A DNA stretch of 60,000 nucleotides from positions 5,675,592 through 5,735,591 of the forward strand of contig CM055100.1 of NCBI GenBank assembly GCA_029204225.1, in the 5' to 3' direction. The stretch comes from Diphasiastrum complanatum (Eukaryota > Streptophyta > Lycopodiopsida > Lycopodiales > Lycopodiaceae). Under the pieces are notes generated by a model. The model saw only the letters and a list, made by a program, of their open reading frames with translations. It was not told the DNA's origin and searched no databases. Positions 32,733-43,579 of the stretch are shown here, one piece after another; the first letter of the stretch is position 1; every line of letters begins with the position of its first letter. Made by a program: the position numbers and the translations under genes.

Positions 32733-33786
32733 TCACTGTGGTGGCCAGTACCTGTGCAACAGGCTACTGTTGATGGGTGTGTCGAATGGCGTCCCATCTA
32801 GCTTTTCTAAGTTCACGGCTCCATGATTAAGAATTTCTTTGATCCTATAAGGACCTTCACCAGTGAGTTTTAACTTCCCCTTGATCGCCTTGGTTTTATA
32901 CATCATGAGCAGATCTCCTGAACAAAGATCCTTCTTTTGTAATCTGCGATCATGCCAAGCTTTGCGTCTTTCCTTTTCGGCTGCCAGTGCATGCACAGCT
33001 AGTAAGCATGTTTCACAGAGTTTATGTAGAGCTTTGTGGCATAGTTGTAGAGATTTGGACTCATTAAGACGTTGCGCGGTGGCAATCCTTAATGAAGGAA
33101 CTAAGAACTCTACTGACATCATAGCATCCTGACCATATACCAATTGGAAGGGTGTTTGATCAGTGCTCCCTTTATATGTTGTCCTGAATGCCCACAGTGC
33201 AGCATGCAACTTGTGTTTTCAATCTGATCTGCTAGCTTCAACTGTTTTCGTGAGCATGCTACACAAGATCTTATTGGATGATTCTGCATGCCCATTACTC
33301 CGAGGATAATAAGGCGTTATGGTTCTGTGGATCACGAAGAATTCCTCCAACAGGACCTTGATGTCTCGTTCATAAAATGGCTTTCATGATCATTGACTAG
33401 TTCCACTGGGCATCCGAAACACACAATGATATTTTCATAAAGGAACTTGGCAGTGGTCCTAACATCAGCTACTTTTACTGCCTTGGCTTTGACCCATTTG
33501 GTGAGGTAGTCTGTGGCTACGATTATGTATCAAGCCTGAGAAATCCTTGCTGCAGGGTGAATTGGACCAATATAATCCAATCCCCATTTTTCGAACGGTG
33601 TTTGGGCTAAGACTGGGTGCAGTAGATCAAAGTTCAATCTCGTTGGTCTCCTTGCTCTTTGGCACACATCACACTTTTTCAAGTATTCCTCCGTATCTTT
33701 ATGAATCGTTGGCCACCAACATCCTGATTGCAGGACCTTGCGAACTGTAATGTCAGATGCAAAATGACCCCCACCCATGCCTTCAT
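32733..33786 (-). pseudogene. gypsy G integrase
   Basis: Unlike F, this copy keeps the HHCC zinc domain (GGGHFASDITVRKVLQSGCW, then KKCDVCQRARRPTRL) and the first core Asp (KWGLDYIGPIHPAA). The core continues ATDYLTKWVKAKAV. The second Asp region reads PVELVNDHESHF, so DRG has become DHE. The C-terminal part 33209-32733 keeps FQLVYGQDAMMSVEFLVPSL and GEGPYRIKEILNHG. Several shifts separate these pieces. Confidence 0.88.
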
Positions 33787-34769
33787 GTGAATCCCCTTGC
33801 TGCTTGCTGGCTTTGGTCCTGGCTTGTATTGGCCTATGCAGCATCAAAAATAGGTGGCGGTGGAATCACCACGGGGGTGGGCTGGGCCTTCTTCTCCATG
33901 AATTGTTGGCAAGCCTTGAGGGCTTGTTTGGCCTAGGCGAGCTCGTGAGTTGCACTTGTCCGATATTTATCGAATTTTGCCTAGTAGCTGTTTAATGTTT
34001 GGCTATAAACCTGCACCTGACGCCGAAAGAGATTCACCTCTGATTCAGAGAGCGGCCTTGACTCTAGTGCATGTTGAGCTAACCCGATGACTTGTGGAGT
34101 TCCGTCATCATTGTCTTCAATGAGGTTCTCATTGGACCTGGTGTCATCTGGGGCGGTGGGATCAGCCCGATCTGGCGATGGTATGAAAATGGTTTGAAGA
34201 AATGCGTCATCAGGCAATGGTTGGTTGCCCTCGGCAACCTTTGGTGGCGAAACAGGTGGGGTGCGAGAAGCAACAGTGGAAACGGGGTTGAGGACGGTTT
34301 GTCCAAATGAGAGGATGGGGGGAATAGAAGGAAACTGAAGGGTGGTGTGGAGTATGGAGGAAGGCAAGGACGGAGTAGAAAGAGTCCGACGTGGGGGTGA
34401 AAAATTGATGACTTGCATCCACGCCAGAGTGTCGAGAGACAACTGAGAATCGGAGGGATTAAACGTGAGGGGAGTGACGGTGACGGCAGAAGTGATGGAG
34501 GATGTGATGGTGATGGACGGAGTAGTGGATAATGGAACAGAAATGGGAGTGGTGTCAATAGAGAAAACATGAATGGAAACAAAAACAATTGTGGATGGAA
34601 CAGAAAGAGGGGTAGTAACAACAGAGACCGGAGTGGAGGATTGCATGAAATAAGAAGTGGCAGTGGTTGATGGAGTCGTTAGTGTAGGTGGAGATGAAGA
34701 TGAAGAGGCAGCGCCACGCATTCGTTTGCTAGCCGTTGTGTCAATAACTGCAGGTTGGGAGGAGGTGGA
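33787..34769 (-). pseudogene. gypsy H: fragment of the env-position ORF
   Basis: A third related copy covers the linker and coiled-coil part only, from RMRGAASSSSS (34720) through the Ser/Thr/Pro stretch and NLFRRQVQVYSQTLNSY to a segment equal to F 23514-23590. On the right it joins a copia gag scrap at about 34770; on the left it joins the integrase zinc region of G. The frame runs through this junction. Confidence 0.7.
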
Positions 34770-35020
34770 TTGGTAGTTACGTCTCTCACATCATATAGTG
34801 AGCTCAAGATGTCCGAAACTTCTTTCGAAATTCTGGCTTCATCTACGTGGCCAATATCAGTATCTAATATATTGAGGATAATAAGCACGAAAGCTTTACC
34901 ATCATTCGATTTCCATTTTGAGTCTTCTATGTCGTCTTCAAGTTTCACTTTAATATCTGTAACAACATCCCACAACTCGTTGGCGATTAGCAAGGTCTTC
35001 ATCTTAAATTTTCATAAATG
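34770..35020 (-). pseudogene. copia gag fragment
   Basis: The minus strand reads MKTLLIANELWDVVTDIKVK and ends near ISKEVSDILSSLYDVRDVTT, clearly the N-terminal part of a UBN2-type copia gag. It resembles copia-5 gag (IDRDLWDVVEG, LLSSLYETHDVTT). The frame then runs into fragment H. The stretch 35021-35181 to the right is unassigned. Confidence 0.8.
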
Positions 35021-35181
35021 ATAATTGGATCCATTCAGCTTGTCTGTGATAAGACTGGCTTTACTTTGAGAATCCATTTGGAACTTTAATCTGTGACGAC
35101 ATTAAGAGAGATATCGTGTTGCACTACAATTGGAAGTCAATTCTCTGATATCGAAACAAATTGATTTGAACTGAAGAATAA

Positions 35182-35297
35182 TGTCATGTGTTAGTCCATC
35201 CATGCTTATACATGCAAGATAATATCCAATGTAAGCTTTTTGTAGGCCCAAAAGGAGCTATTAGCCTTATGAACAAGGCGGCTCCCTCTTTAGGTAA
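35182..35297 (+). repeat. partial LTR related to gypsy B
   Basis: Starting tgtcatgtg, this matches the reverse complement of about 15330-15445, the outer end of the B LTR, with scattered changes. It then breaks into gypsy pol-like sequence at about 35298. Confidence 0.7.
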
Positions 35298-35468
35298 CTG
35301 ATCAGCAAACACATCAGAAAATTTATCCAAGATCATCTTTGGATCTTTCACACTTTGTTTTACCTGGGACAATGCTTTTGTTTTGACTTCCTTAACTTGT
35401 CCCTCAACTTTTTCAATCCCGAGGACAAACATTTTCACCTTTGATCTAAGCCTTTGATCCTTCTCCAC
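35298..35468 (-). pseudogene. gypsy pol scrap
   Basis: Minus-strand QSVKDPKMILDKFSDVFADQ followed by LPKEGA resembles the pre-RT block of gypsy pol (compare the FSDVFP.ELP-type wording in A). Only about 50 residues remain, flanked by a LTR piece and unassigned DNA. Confidence 0.55.
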
Positions 35469-35789
35469 AGAAATCAGCTACAAAATTCCCTTGTGCACTC
35501 TATACATTCAGTATAGAGTGCACAACAAAATGTGATGAAACTGGTAATATACAAGCTGGAAATTGTCCTAGATATGAGATGGGACAAATAATCAAAGATC
35601 CATTATATCAAAGTTTCTAGTTTGTGGTTCAAAATATTGGAGTTATCAATATTTCTGAACATGATGATGTAATCTACGAAAGATTTTTCGTAGAGACTTT
35701 GAGTGAAAGAGATATCATCACTCTTTTCAAGCATCTCATTTACTCGATGTTCTTGGAAATGAATGTCCTTTGGCACTGAATGTATATCT
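35469..35789. other. unassigned DNA with perfect hairpin
   Basis: It contains a perfect 15-bp inverted repeat with a 5-base loop (35491-35505 and 35511-35525). A plus-strand frame with one stop runs from the hairpin to about 35780 (including ISEHDDVIYERFFVETLSER); I do not recognise it. No retroelement signature is seen on the minus strand. Confidence 0.5.
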
Positions 35790-36269
35790 TTTCAAATACC
35801 GCTAAATGTCTAGACTCTTCCGAGTGAACTCCTAGATCATTTAAATAGACTTCTAGCGTGTCTCCTATCAAGTCCGTGAAGGTTGCTTGCATAACGCGTT
35901 GGAAGGTGCTAGGAGCGTTACATAACTCAAAAGGCATAACCCTCCTACAAAACGTCCCCCATTCCATGACAAAAGCAGTCTTATGTTGATCTTCAAGCGC
36001 TATTTCAATCATGTTGTAGCCGCTAAAGCCGTCCAAAAAGGAATAAGCCTCATCTCTAGCCAAATTCTCTAAGATGGCTTCTCCGAATGGAATGGGAAAA
36101 TGGTCATGTTTAGTGACTGCATTAATCTTATTAAAATCGACACAAATTCGAAGCTTCCCATTCTTCTTAGGTACGATCACAATGGGCGACACCCATTCGG
36201 TATGTTCGACCTCATAGATGAACCTTGCATCTAGTAGCCGTTGTAATTCTTCCTTAATCTTGGCTCGGT
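35790..36269 (-). pseudogene. gypsy reverse transcriptase fragment
   Basis: The frame reads RAKIKEELQRLLDARFIYEV, then KKNGKLRICVDFNKINAVTK, EAYSFLDGFSGYNMIEIAL, PSTFQRVMQATFTDLIG and the active-site block EVYLNDLGVHSEES. The catalytic IDD/LDD is LND, one Asp replaced by Asn. Homology stops at AVFEKI. It is related to, but distinct from, the C/F RT. Its 5' end is fused to an A-type RT motif. Confidence 0.85.
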
Positions 36270-36895
36270 GTAACACCTTATTTAACCCTTTGTAATCCAC
36301 ACATCCGAAAACCTCCATCTTTCTTCACTTTTAAAAGAACAGGAGCGCCCCACTGTGATTTACTAGGTTGTATATGTCGCATCCTCAAATAATTTTGTAT
36401 ATGATTTGAAATCTCTATCTCCTCTTTCTAAAAAAACCTGTAAGGTTGTCTAGAGATAGGTTGACTTCCTAGAATTGACTCAATCCTGTGGTCTACTGAC
36501 CTAGCTGGTGGTAAACCATGAGATAATTCAGATGGAAAAACACCATTAAATTCATTTATGATTTGTTCTTTCATGGCTTGTTCATGATCTAAATTTACTG
36601 AGTTAAGTATTGTTGAGAATTCACAACCATTTAGATACATATCAGGAACATCCACAACTGGAATAACAAATATTAAAAACTTGATATTGTGAATAGTCCA
36701 ATACTTCCATTTCATTAACTGTATAAATCTTATCTGACGGACGTACAAAATTATTGCCAAATAAGGTAACTACCTTATATCTCTCCTTGAAAGTGAGAAC
36801 ATGTTTCTCAAAATAAATGATCAGAGAAGGCATTCATATTCAAAAATTAGATCAGTACGGGCTAGGTCTAAAACAAGAAAATTAACTAATTCTCT
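36270..36895 (-). pseudogene. second copy of gypsy A protease-RT region
   Basis: Minus-strand pieces match A: KHVLTFKERYKVVTLFGNNF (A has KHVLTFKEGDKVVTLF), IINEFNGVFPSELSHGLPPA, then the RT start, and CVDYKGLNK at about 36290. It is more decayed than A. On the left it continues not into its own RT but into a different one; on the right it stops at about 36895, where E begins on the other strand. Confidence 0.8.
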
Positions 36896-37081
36896 ATGTC
36901 TCTGTATCATCAACTGGTTTATGGTCAAGATGCTGTCATGCCAATTGAATTCTTAGCACCATTTCAATGCAAAAAATGGGAAATGTATGGAAAGACTGAT
37001 GAGCAAAAGTCAGAAATGTCGTCAGATCAAAACAAATTGAAGGAAAGTATTTTTAGGAATCAGATCTTTATGAGAAAATGA
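36896..37081 (+). pseudogene. gypsy E integrase C-terminal scrap
   Basis: YHQLVYGQDAVMPIEFLAPF matches the conserved integrase block of F and G (FQLVYGQ...VEFLVPSL). After it the frame runs 40 more residues without similarity to a stop at 37081. The catalytic core is missing. Confidence 0.75.
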
Positions 37082-37539
37082 CTTGGAAAACTACTTTTTG
37101 GGTCATTTTGTGCACATACTATTCTAGAATTGTTCGCCGAGTTTTCAGAGGCAAGATCCACCTCAGATATACCCATACCGAGTTGAACGAATGTTCTTTT
37201 TATTAATTGGCATCTATTTTTAACTTAGGCGAATGATCAGTATCATGCCATTTTGGGAACGTTCACCGAGCATCTTCTAGTACTGATGAATCTTCGCTGA
37301 CATGCCAGATAATTTTATAATTCTAAAATTAGGTCGGTCATAGGTTCAGATTCTGAAAATTTGAATTTATTACAGTACCTAGGCAATGATGGCCTTAGGT
37401 GAATGTTGAACCTTCGCCAAAGCTTCAAAACCTTTGCCAGACTGTTATTTTTGTCCGAAATCTTTGCTGACCTCCATCGAGTTCTATTGGACTCATGACG
37501 GGTATCTCCTAGACTCCATCCGAGATTTTGTCATCCAGC
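37082..37539 (+). other. gypsy E pol-to-ORF3 spacer
   Basis: It has no protein signature. It repeats loose variants of GAAC(C/T)TTCGCC/TGA: for example GAACGTTCACCGAG (37258), GAATCTTCGCTGAC (37288), GAACCTTCGCCAAA (37410), AACCTTTGCCAGAC (37429). This parallels the F and G spacers. Confidence 0.55.
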
Positions 37540-40042
37540 CCAACTTCTGAACAACTTCCTGATGGTTGGCAACCTCAGGAAAGAACATATTTCCTCATAG
37601 ATCTTGGACCGTATTGTTGACTCCAACTACAAGATAGGATCTGGCCCCCTCGAGCCTTATAACTAATATAAGACAATTTTTGGAGAGTTGAAGAGGGCAA
37701 TCAAGGAGAACACTAAGCAACAATTTGCGGCTGCCCCTCTCCTCTCTCTAATATCTGCCTCTTATCTGGAGGATAGACTTCATGGGTTTGTTGCAGATTC
37801 CGTGCTGTCTATCTATGAAGAAGCATTGACATAATCATCTCACCAGGCATCTACCTCACATAGTCGTCGACATGTACGCAGCAAGATGGCTATTCCTGAC
37901 TCGCCTCCCGTGTCACGTCGAAGGACTAGATAGACATCTTCAGCTGCGCTTTTACCTGTCATTGCCATCTGCACTGAACTATTAATCCCCCCCGCCTTTG
38001 ATGCTTCCCTCGCCTCTGCTTCCTCTCAAGGACAGTTTGTGACTATTGGGGCTACCATTTCCATCACAGCTGCCCAAGCCGCCTCACCCCCACAAACAAG
38101 AGCTGTTTTGCCAAGTACCCAGTATTTCATGGACATGTTCGATGATTCCGACCCCCTTGGGGCCTCAGAAGTTTTTGTCATGCCCCAAAGCCCAGCACCC
38201 TTTGAATTCCAATCCCCCGAAAGAGGATTCAAGACTATTTTTGAATCAGAAATTTTTTTTGAAGACACTCTTAAGGAGGAACCACAAGAAATTGTAGCAG
38301 CTCAGGTGTTAGATACAATTCGGGTCGGACAAGCTGTCAAGTCACGAAGACATTTCGACTCCACGGTACCTAAGGGCTACGAGGAAGAAGATCTTTGAAG
38401 AAGAACTACATGCACCTCCTCCATGCCAACCAAGGACAGTGCCACCAGATCCTCTTGCTGCTACCACCTCCACGACAATAGATTCTGGTGATGCTCTTGG
38501 TTTAGTCTCAAGCCTTGCGCAAGTGGTCCAGTATATGCTGGATAGGAAAATGGAAATGGAGCAGCGCATATCAGACATGGGCTCGGAGAATACACTTATT
38601 AGCCAGAAAGTAATCCAGTTGGACAAAGAGTTGAAGATCGCCAAGTAGCACGAAGCGAAGTCTAAAGCTGAGATGAAGAAGGCACAACAATCGGCTGATC
38701 GCCTAGAAGATTATGTCAGTACACTGTAGAATGCCCTCACAACCGCCCAAGACCAAGTGGACAGGGCCATGCAGGATGCCAAGCAACAAGTGCAACTGCT
38801 CCAGGGTCAACTGCAGATGGCTGAACAAGATCACACACATCTCCAAGGTGAATTGGATGTGACCACCCTTGAGCGTGATGCGTATCTTCAGATGCAAATT
38901 TCTGATCATCCGGTAACTTTGACAAAAATCGGGTATTTGTTCAAAAAAGTTGAAACTTATAAAGTGGCCCTTCAAGGATTCCAAGGCCGCTTTAATGCTT
39001 TAACAGATTCAAAGGTACGGAGGACTAAGTTGGCAAAGGCCAAGACAACCATGAGTGAATATGAAAAGGCTGACACTCAAGTTTTGGATTTTAACCCTCA
39101 GATCATCGTTTCAATGATGCCACAATTCTTGCCTCAACAATAGGAAAAGGCATGATTGGATACAAGTTTGGATTCAGGCATGGAACATGGTGGAGCACTA
39201 GATGCAGAAGAAGTACAACCAGTTCCACAGGCAACACAAACAAGGCCATCTACCTCAGGGACCAGACCATTGTTCAGAAGACCAATCAGCGTCAAGGACC
39301 AGATCCAGAATTTCCTAGCACAACATTCCCATTAGTCCTCGCATGGTGGTTGGGTCATTAAGTTTAAGACCTCTGAGATTGAGACCGACAAAGAGTTGGA
39401 TAAGTTCCCTGCATTGGGAGAGCAGACGGCTTGGAAAACTACAGTTTTTGAAAAAACTTCGAAATCAATCAGGAGTTATGTGGCCAGCCCTCGCCAGTTG
39501 TGCGTAGATCCTGCTACGTACCAATGCTACGAAGGAATAAGTGGAAGGATTTGGGATTGGCCATGGACAAAATCATGATCCAAACGCCGAATTGGCCAAT
39601 AATCCACCAACCTTACAGTTGGGAAATATTAGTGGATTTCCACAAAGCCTTACAACCATATCCGCGGAAATATATCCACTCTCTTGATCCAACAATGAGG
39701 CAATTGGTGCCGTTTCCAAAAGATCTAATTCTACCAGCGTCCATTGCAACGCGATGGGATGATTGCCTTCCCACTTTGGCATTCAATCCGAATAAGCCAA
39801 TGGTGTCAGATAGTATTAAAGATCAGCTGCCAGTGTCCAGAATATATTTCTGTGTTGCCATGATGGGAGGCTCCTGGGAATCTCGGTTCACAGCTTGGAC
39901 GACCTCAAAGTGGATCGCTGGAACCCATCACTGTTTTTTGTCGCACAATCTAGATTTCAACACTGTCCGACTCGACTTCATGGAGAAGGTGCAATATCAT
40001 CTAATAAAGATACGACATGATGCTAATAAAAGCCCACAGTAA
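37540..40042 (+). pseudogene. gypsy E env-position ORF, unknown function
   Basis: Diverged homologue of the F third ORF in several frames. The first readable part is TIFGELKRAIKENTKQQFAA, then LLSLISASYLEDRLHGFVAD, aligning with the end of the F N-terminal domain. A linker follows (ATISITAAQAASPPQTRAVL), then a long coiled coil at about 38500-38900 (KQQVQLLQGQLQMAEQDHTH) and the C-terminal domain 39490-40042 (PNWPIIHQPYSW, ATRWDDCLPTLAFNPNKPMV, SIKDQLPVSRIYFCVAMMGG). The stop at 40042 lies 50 bp before the LTR. In-frame stops at 37840, 38396, 38646 and 39141 disable it. Confidence 0.7.
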
Positions 40043-40092
40043 CTACATCTCGCAGGTGTCGTGGGATCGCCACCAGTTTTGGTGGGAGATAC

Positions 40093-40804
40093 TGTTGGAG
40101 GGTTTACGAATCCCGAGGCAACCCTAACCCTAGCTAATAAGTGAGAGGGATTTGGCACACTGCGTGTGTAAGTACAACCCAATGATCACATAGTTATTCG
40201 ATAATTAGAAAGTTAATAAAAGGACTTTAGGCCTTTTTGCGGGACTTTTAATGTCGCAGGCCTAAATGTCATGTTAGTGAATGAAGTTGGGACTCCCACC
40301 AAAATTGGTTTAAATTCAAATTTAAATTGGTTCCCTCCAATTTTGAATGGGTTCCCACTCTTTTTTAAGTTTAAATAGTTAGGGAGGTAGAAATGGGCCA
40401 ATAGGATTTCGAGGCCAAGGCCCTCCTCTCTACTATAAATAGTGCCAAACTCGAGTTTGGAACTCATGTTCATATCCTCATTTCAATACAAGCAGATTGG
40501 TTCTCTTATGGAATGTATTTGTGAATGTCCTTGCTCTCTATCTCTTTTCCTCCATCTCTCATACTTTTGTTGTGTTTGCTAATTGTTGGAACTGAATGTT
40601 ATTGGGATTTATCTTTATTATACTTTTTGTGAGAGAGAAAGGGAGAGAGAGAAAGAGTAAGCTATCTTCGTTGTGGATCGTAGTGTTAATGATTGTAGTG
40701 TTAAATGGTTAGGGTTAATGGATGCTAGAGTTAGATGTGGATCTTCCATTCATGCTGAAATATGAGATATGTTATCGCTCTCATGGGAACGAACCTATGC
40801 GTGA
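40093..40804 (+). repeat. gypsy E 3' LTR (right border uncertain)
   Basis: It starts TGTTGGAGGGTTTACG after a purine-rich stretch (TTTTGGTGGGAGATAC). It shares wording with the F LTR (CTGCGTGTGTAAG, CCCAATGATCAC). A TATAAATA box is at 40434-40441. The right end is a guess at GTGACA (40804), since no second LTR is present. Confidence 0.6.
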
Positions 40805-42415
40805 CACCTACTTCATCTCCTTGATGCTAGATTGCTTAGATCTTGGGTTGAGGATTGGCTAGGAAAGAAACCCACTACAAAATGGCCGCGCCTTTTAAAT
40901 CCTATATGTTTATCGATTGCACCATTTTTATCCACTCGAGTCCCTTTTGTCTCTCTCTCAATGCTAAATCAGTTATATTGAGTGATTGTCTCCCACTACA
41001 AATGACGATACTTATCATTACTAGACTTTGTGTAAATTTTATTTCCTATAGCTCATTGAGATTGCACACAATTAGGAGGTCTTCGATGTGTCATACTCAA
41101 CTATTACTATATATGGTTGTCTTTGTTATGTTGCATTGATATGTAAAGTTTTTATCAAGTTTGCTAGTCGGTCCCTACTTGTACGAGAGTTTTTCAGGCA
41201 CATGAATAACTTAGAAGTCATTTAAGCCATTCATGTAGCACGTGAGAGAAGTGATGAGACATTTTTTTGTTAAAATTATCTAGAACTTACTAAATGGGCT
41301 TTATCTTATGACATGAAAAACATTGACTCCTTTTGACTACTTTGTTTTTGATGTATATTTTTGTTTATAATACAATAGTTCTTTATTTATCTTCGGCCCA
41401 AAGAAATAACTTGCTTATAGTAGATGAGTATATTTTTCCTAGAGCATTGTGGTTATAGGATTGCCTAATGCCCATGTTGATATCATGGTATTCAACCTTA
41501 CACTCGGTAGATAATTGCCAAAAGATCTTCTAGCACTAAGATTTTTGATGACATTCGTGACTAATGAGTGGAACAACTTAAGAAAATTTCACATACTTCA
41601 AATCAGAGATCATATCTATCATTAGCAAGAATCAATACGTAGTAAAACAAGGTGATTCAAAAGATCAAGATCATATTCAATATGCACATTGAAAGATCAA
41701 AAAAAAAAAAAACAAGACAATTGATGCATCATGAGAAGCTCTGTATCGTATTGCTAAAAATAAAAAAAAAACAACAATTGCATTTCAAAAGAATAAAAAG
41801 TTTTTATTTATTTATTTCAATGCAAACTTACCCAAGAGTGACACCTCAACTCTTAGTATAGTGTCACAATCCTTAGTAGATTGTCACAATAGGTTACGAC
41901 TACTAATCATAAAATTGTCACAATAGCTTTTTGCCAAAAAAAAGCTATTGTGGTGAAGCTAAACAAAAAGTCTTAAAATTAAACGTTAACAAGGTGATCA
42001 AAATATCATGAGAAGCTTGTTCTAACTGCGACATCCAAATGTGGACAAAATAAAGTAGAGATTGCCTTTACAAAAAAATCAAAAAATCAAAATTTTTATT
42101 TCAATGACTCACCTAAGAGTGTGACGCCTCAACTTTTAGCAGATCATCACAACAATTTATAGAGTGACACTTCAACATTTATCGGATCGTCACAAACAGT
42201 TTACAGAGTGACACCTCAACATTTAATAGAGTAGATAGTCACATACTTATGGAGGGAAAGCTAAAAAAAAACATCTCAATTTTTTTAAACCATAATTCAC
42301 ATCACATGGAAAAAAGACAAAGAAAAAAAGACAAAAGAAGCTTTCACCTAATAATAATATATAAACCTATGCCATGCTTTTGCTTCTCCCTCTTCTTTTA
42401 CTTTTCTTTGCTTTT

Positions 42416-42420
<5 letters not shown>
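40805..42420. other. intergenic region upstream of VPS55
   Basis: AT-rich with no gene seen. It holds a 14-bp hairpin (41919-41952) and a family of roughly 45-bp imperfect repeats starting AGAGTGACACCTCAAC (41832, 42116, 42161, 42205). A region with many A and T runs precedes the VPS55 leader. Confidence 0.55.
41832..42245. repeat. 45-bp imperfect repeats and 14-bp hairpin
   Basis: Units beginning AGAGTGACACCTCAAC or close variants start at 41832, 42116, 42161 and 42205, the last three spaced 45 and 44 bp. Each ends near GTCACAA. Between them CACAATAGCTTTTT (41919-41932) pairs with AAAAAGCTATTGTG (41939-41952). Confidence 0.7.
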
Positions 42421-42461
<41 letters not shown>

Positions 42462-42640
42462 GTGCCTGTGTTAAATTGCGTTATTGGCGATCGGGTAGCG
42501 GATTCATCCATCTCCAGGCCGGAACGTTGATTGATCTGACGTTGATTCATCTCCAGGCAGGAACGTTGATTGATCTCACGTTTAATTGTTGGAGCAGCAG
42601 GCGGCCTGCCATGGCGCTCACCATCCAAGGTGGCTTTTAC
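42421..42640 (+). promoter_or_regulatory. VPS55: probable VPS55 leader / promoter-proximal region
   Basis: A C9 run and (CT)17 tract (42425-42458) is followed by a direct repeat built on TCCAGGC(C/A)GGAACGTTGATTG (42512 and 42556) and an ATG at 42611 in a good context (CTGCCATGGC). CT tracts of this kind are common in plant 5' leaders. The ATG frame (54 residues) does not match VPS55, so whether it is the true first exon, an upstream ORF or untranslated is unclear. Confidence 0.4.
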
Positions 42641-43579
42641 AACCTCCACTTCTTCTTCTACACCCTTTGTTTCTTAGTATTCCTTGGCGAATTGAGTAAG
42701 CAAGTCGTAGGTGGCATATCTTGGGTGTTGTTAAAATTCTCGTTTATATATTGCTGCTGCGGTATTGTGCCGTGAAGAGGTTAGTTATTCTTTTGGTTCT
42801 GTTAAGGCAATCTATTGGTAACACCTGGCTATCTATGAGCCGTATGAATGATGGTTTTTGGCTGGGTTCGTTGTTGGGGGGATAAGGCAATCAGAAGGTT
42901 TCCGGTTTCCAAATCTATATACGATCTTAAACTTTCTCTGGTTATCATCCAAACCCTAATCCAGTTGTGATGATAAAAATCACAGCCTGCTAAGGATCGA
43001 AGTCGATATTTAAATGTATGTATTTGAAATCTTAACCCATTTGCGATAGTAAAGATCATAGATCGGTGAGGATCAAATTTGATATTTGAGCTTACATTCT
43101 TGTAGCCCTAATCCAGTTGTTGGCAGGCATGAAGATTGGTATTGAAACATGTCCTTGAAACCTCTATTCAAGTTTTTATGATAAAAATTATTGCTTGACA
43201 AAGGATGAGAAGGTTACTCTTGAAGCCTTAATCCAGTTATGATGATAAGAACTATAGCTTTACAAGGACAAGGATCAAACTTGATATTGAAGCTATGTTT
43301 TCAATTACCTAATCCAGTTGCAATGGTAAAAATCATATAGTTTGGCAAGGTTCAAAATCCACATTCAAAGTTCCATAGTTACTAGGAAGTGCGTTTGCAT
43401 TGAGTTCCAAACTTGCAAACTCGTTTGCTTGAAACACATCTGCCAAACTCGTGGCCCTCCTTAATCTTTACAAACGTTTACTTCCAATTGTCCAATGTGA
43501 TGTTTCAAACTATCCATCGCTTGGGCCTGTAGGTTTGTGTCGTCTTTAAGTGGCCCAAAGACATGTGAGCTACGGGGCA

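Larger units (their letters stand above)
30175..33786 (-). mobile_element. gypsy G: integrase and N-terminal third ORF
   Basis: On the minus strand this has integrase (33786-32733), the motif-rich spacer (32700-31640) and the N-terminal two thirds of the third ORF (31633-30198). It is fused at its left to F (30175) and at its right to the third-ORF fragment H (33787). It therefore confirms, independently of F, that the third ORF follows integrase. Confidence 0.82.
36896..40804 (+). mobile_element. gypsy E: integrase end, third ORF, LTR
   Basis: A plus-strand, diverged relative of F, with an integrase end (36900-36970), spacer (36970-37540), env-position ORF (about 37540-40042) and an LTR from 40093. 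The same order as F on the opposite strand shows that the third ORF belongs to the element and is not a chance neighbour. Confidence 0.75.

Noticed and set aside
42398-42649. Minus-strand frame with Arg-Glu repeats near the VPS55 leader
   Set aside because: It is the complement of the CT tract and leader; the plus strand explains the sequence better.
42611-42775. ATG at 42611 as the VPS55 start codon
   Set aside because: The 54-residue frame (MALTIQGGFYNLHFFFYTLC) does not resemble VPS55, and its obvious donors give the wrong phase for the exon at 45249.
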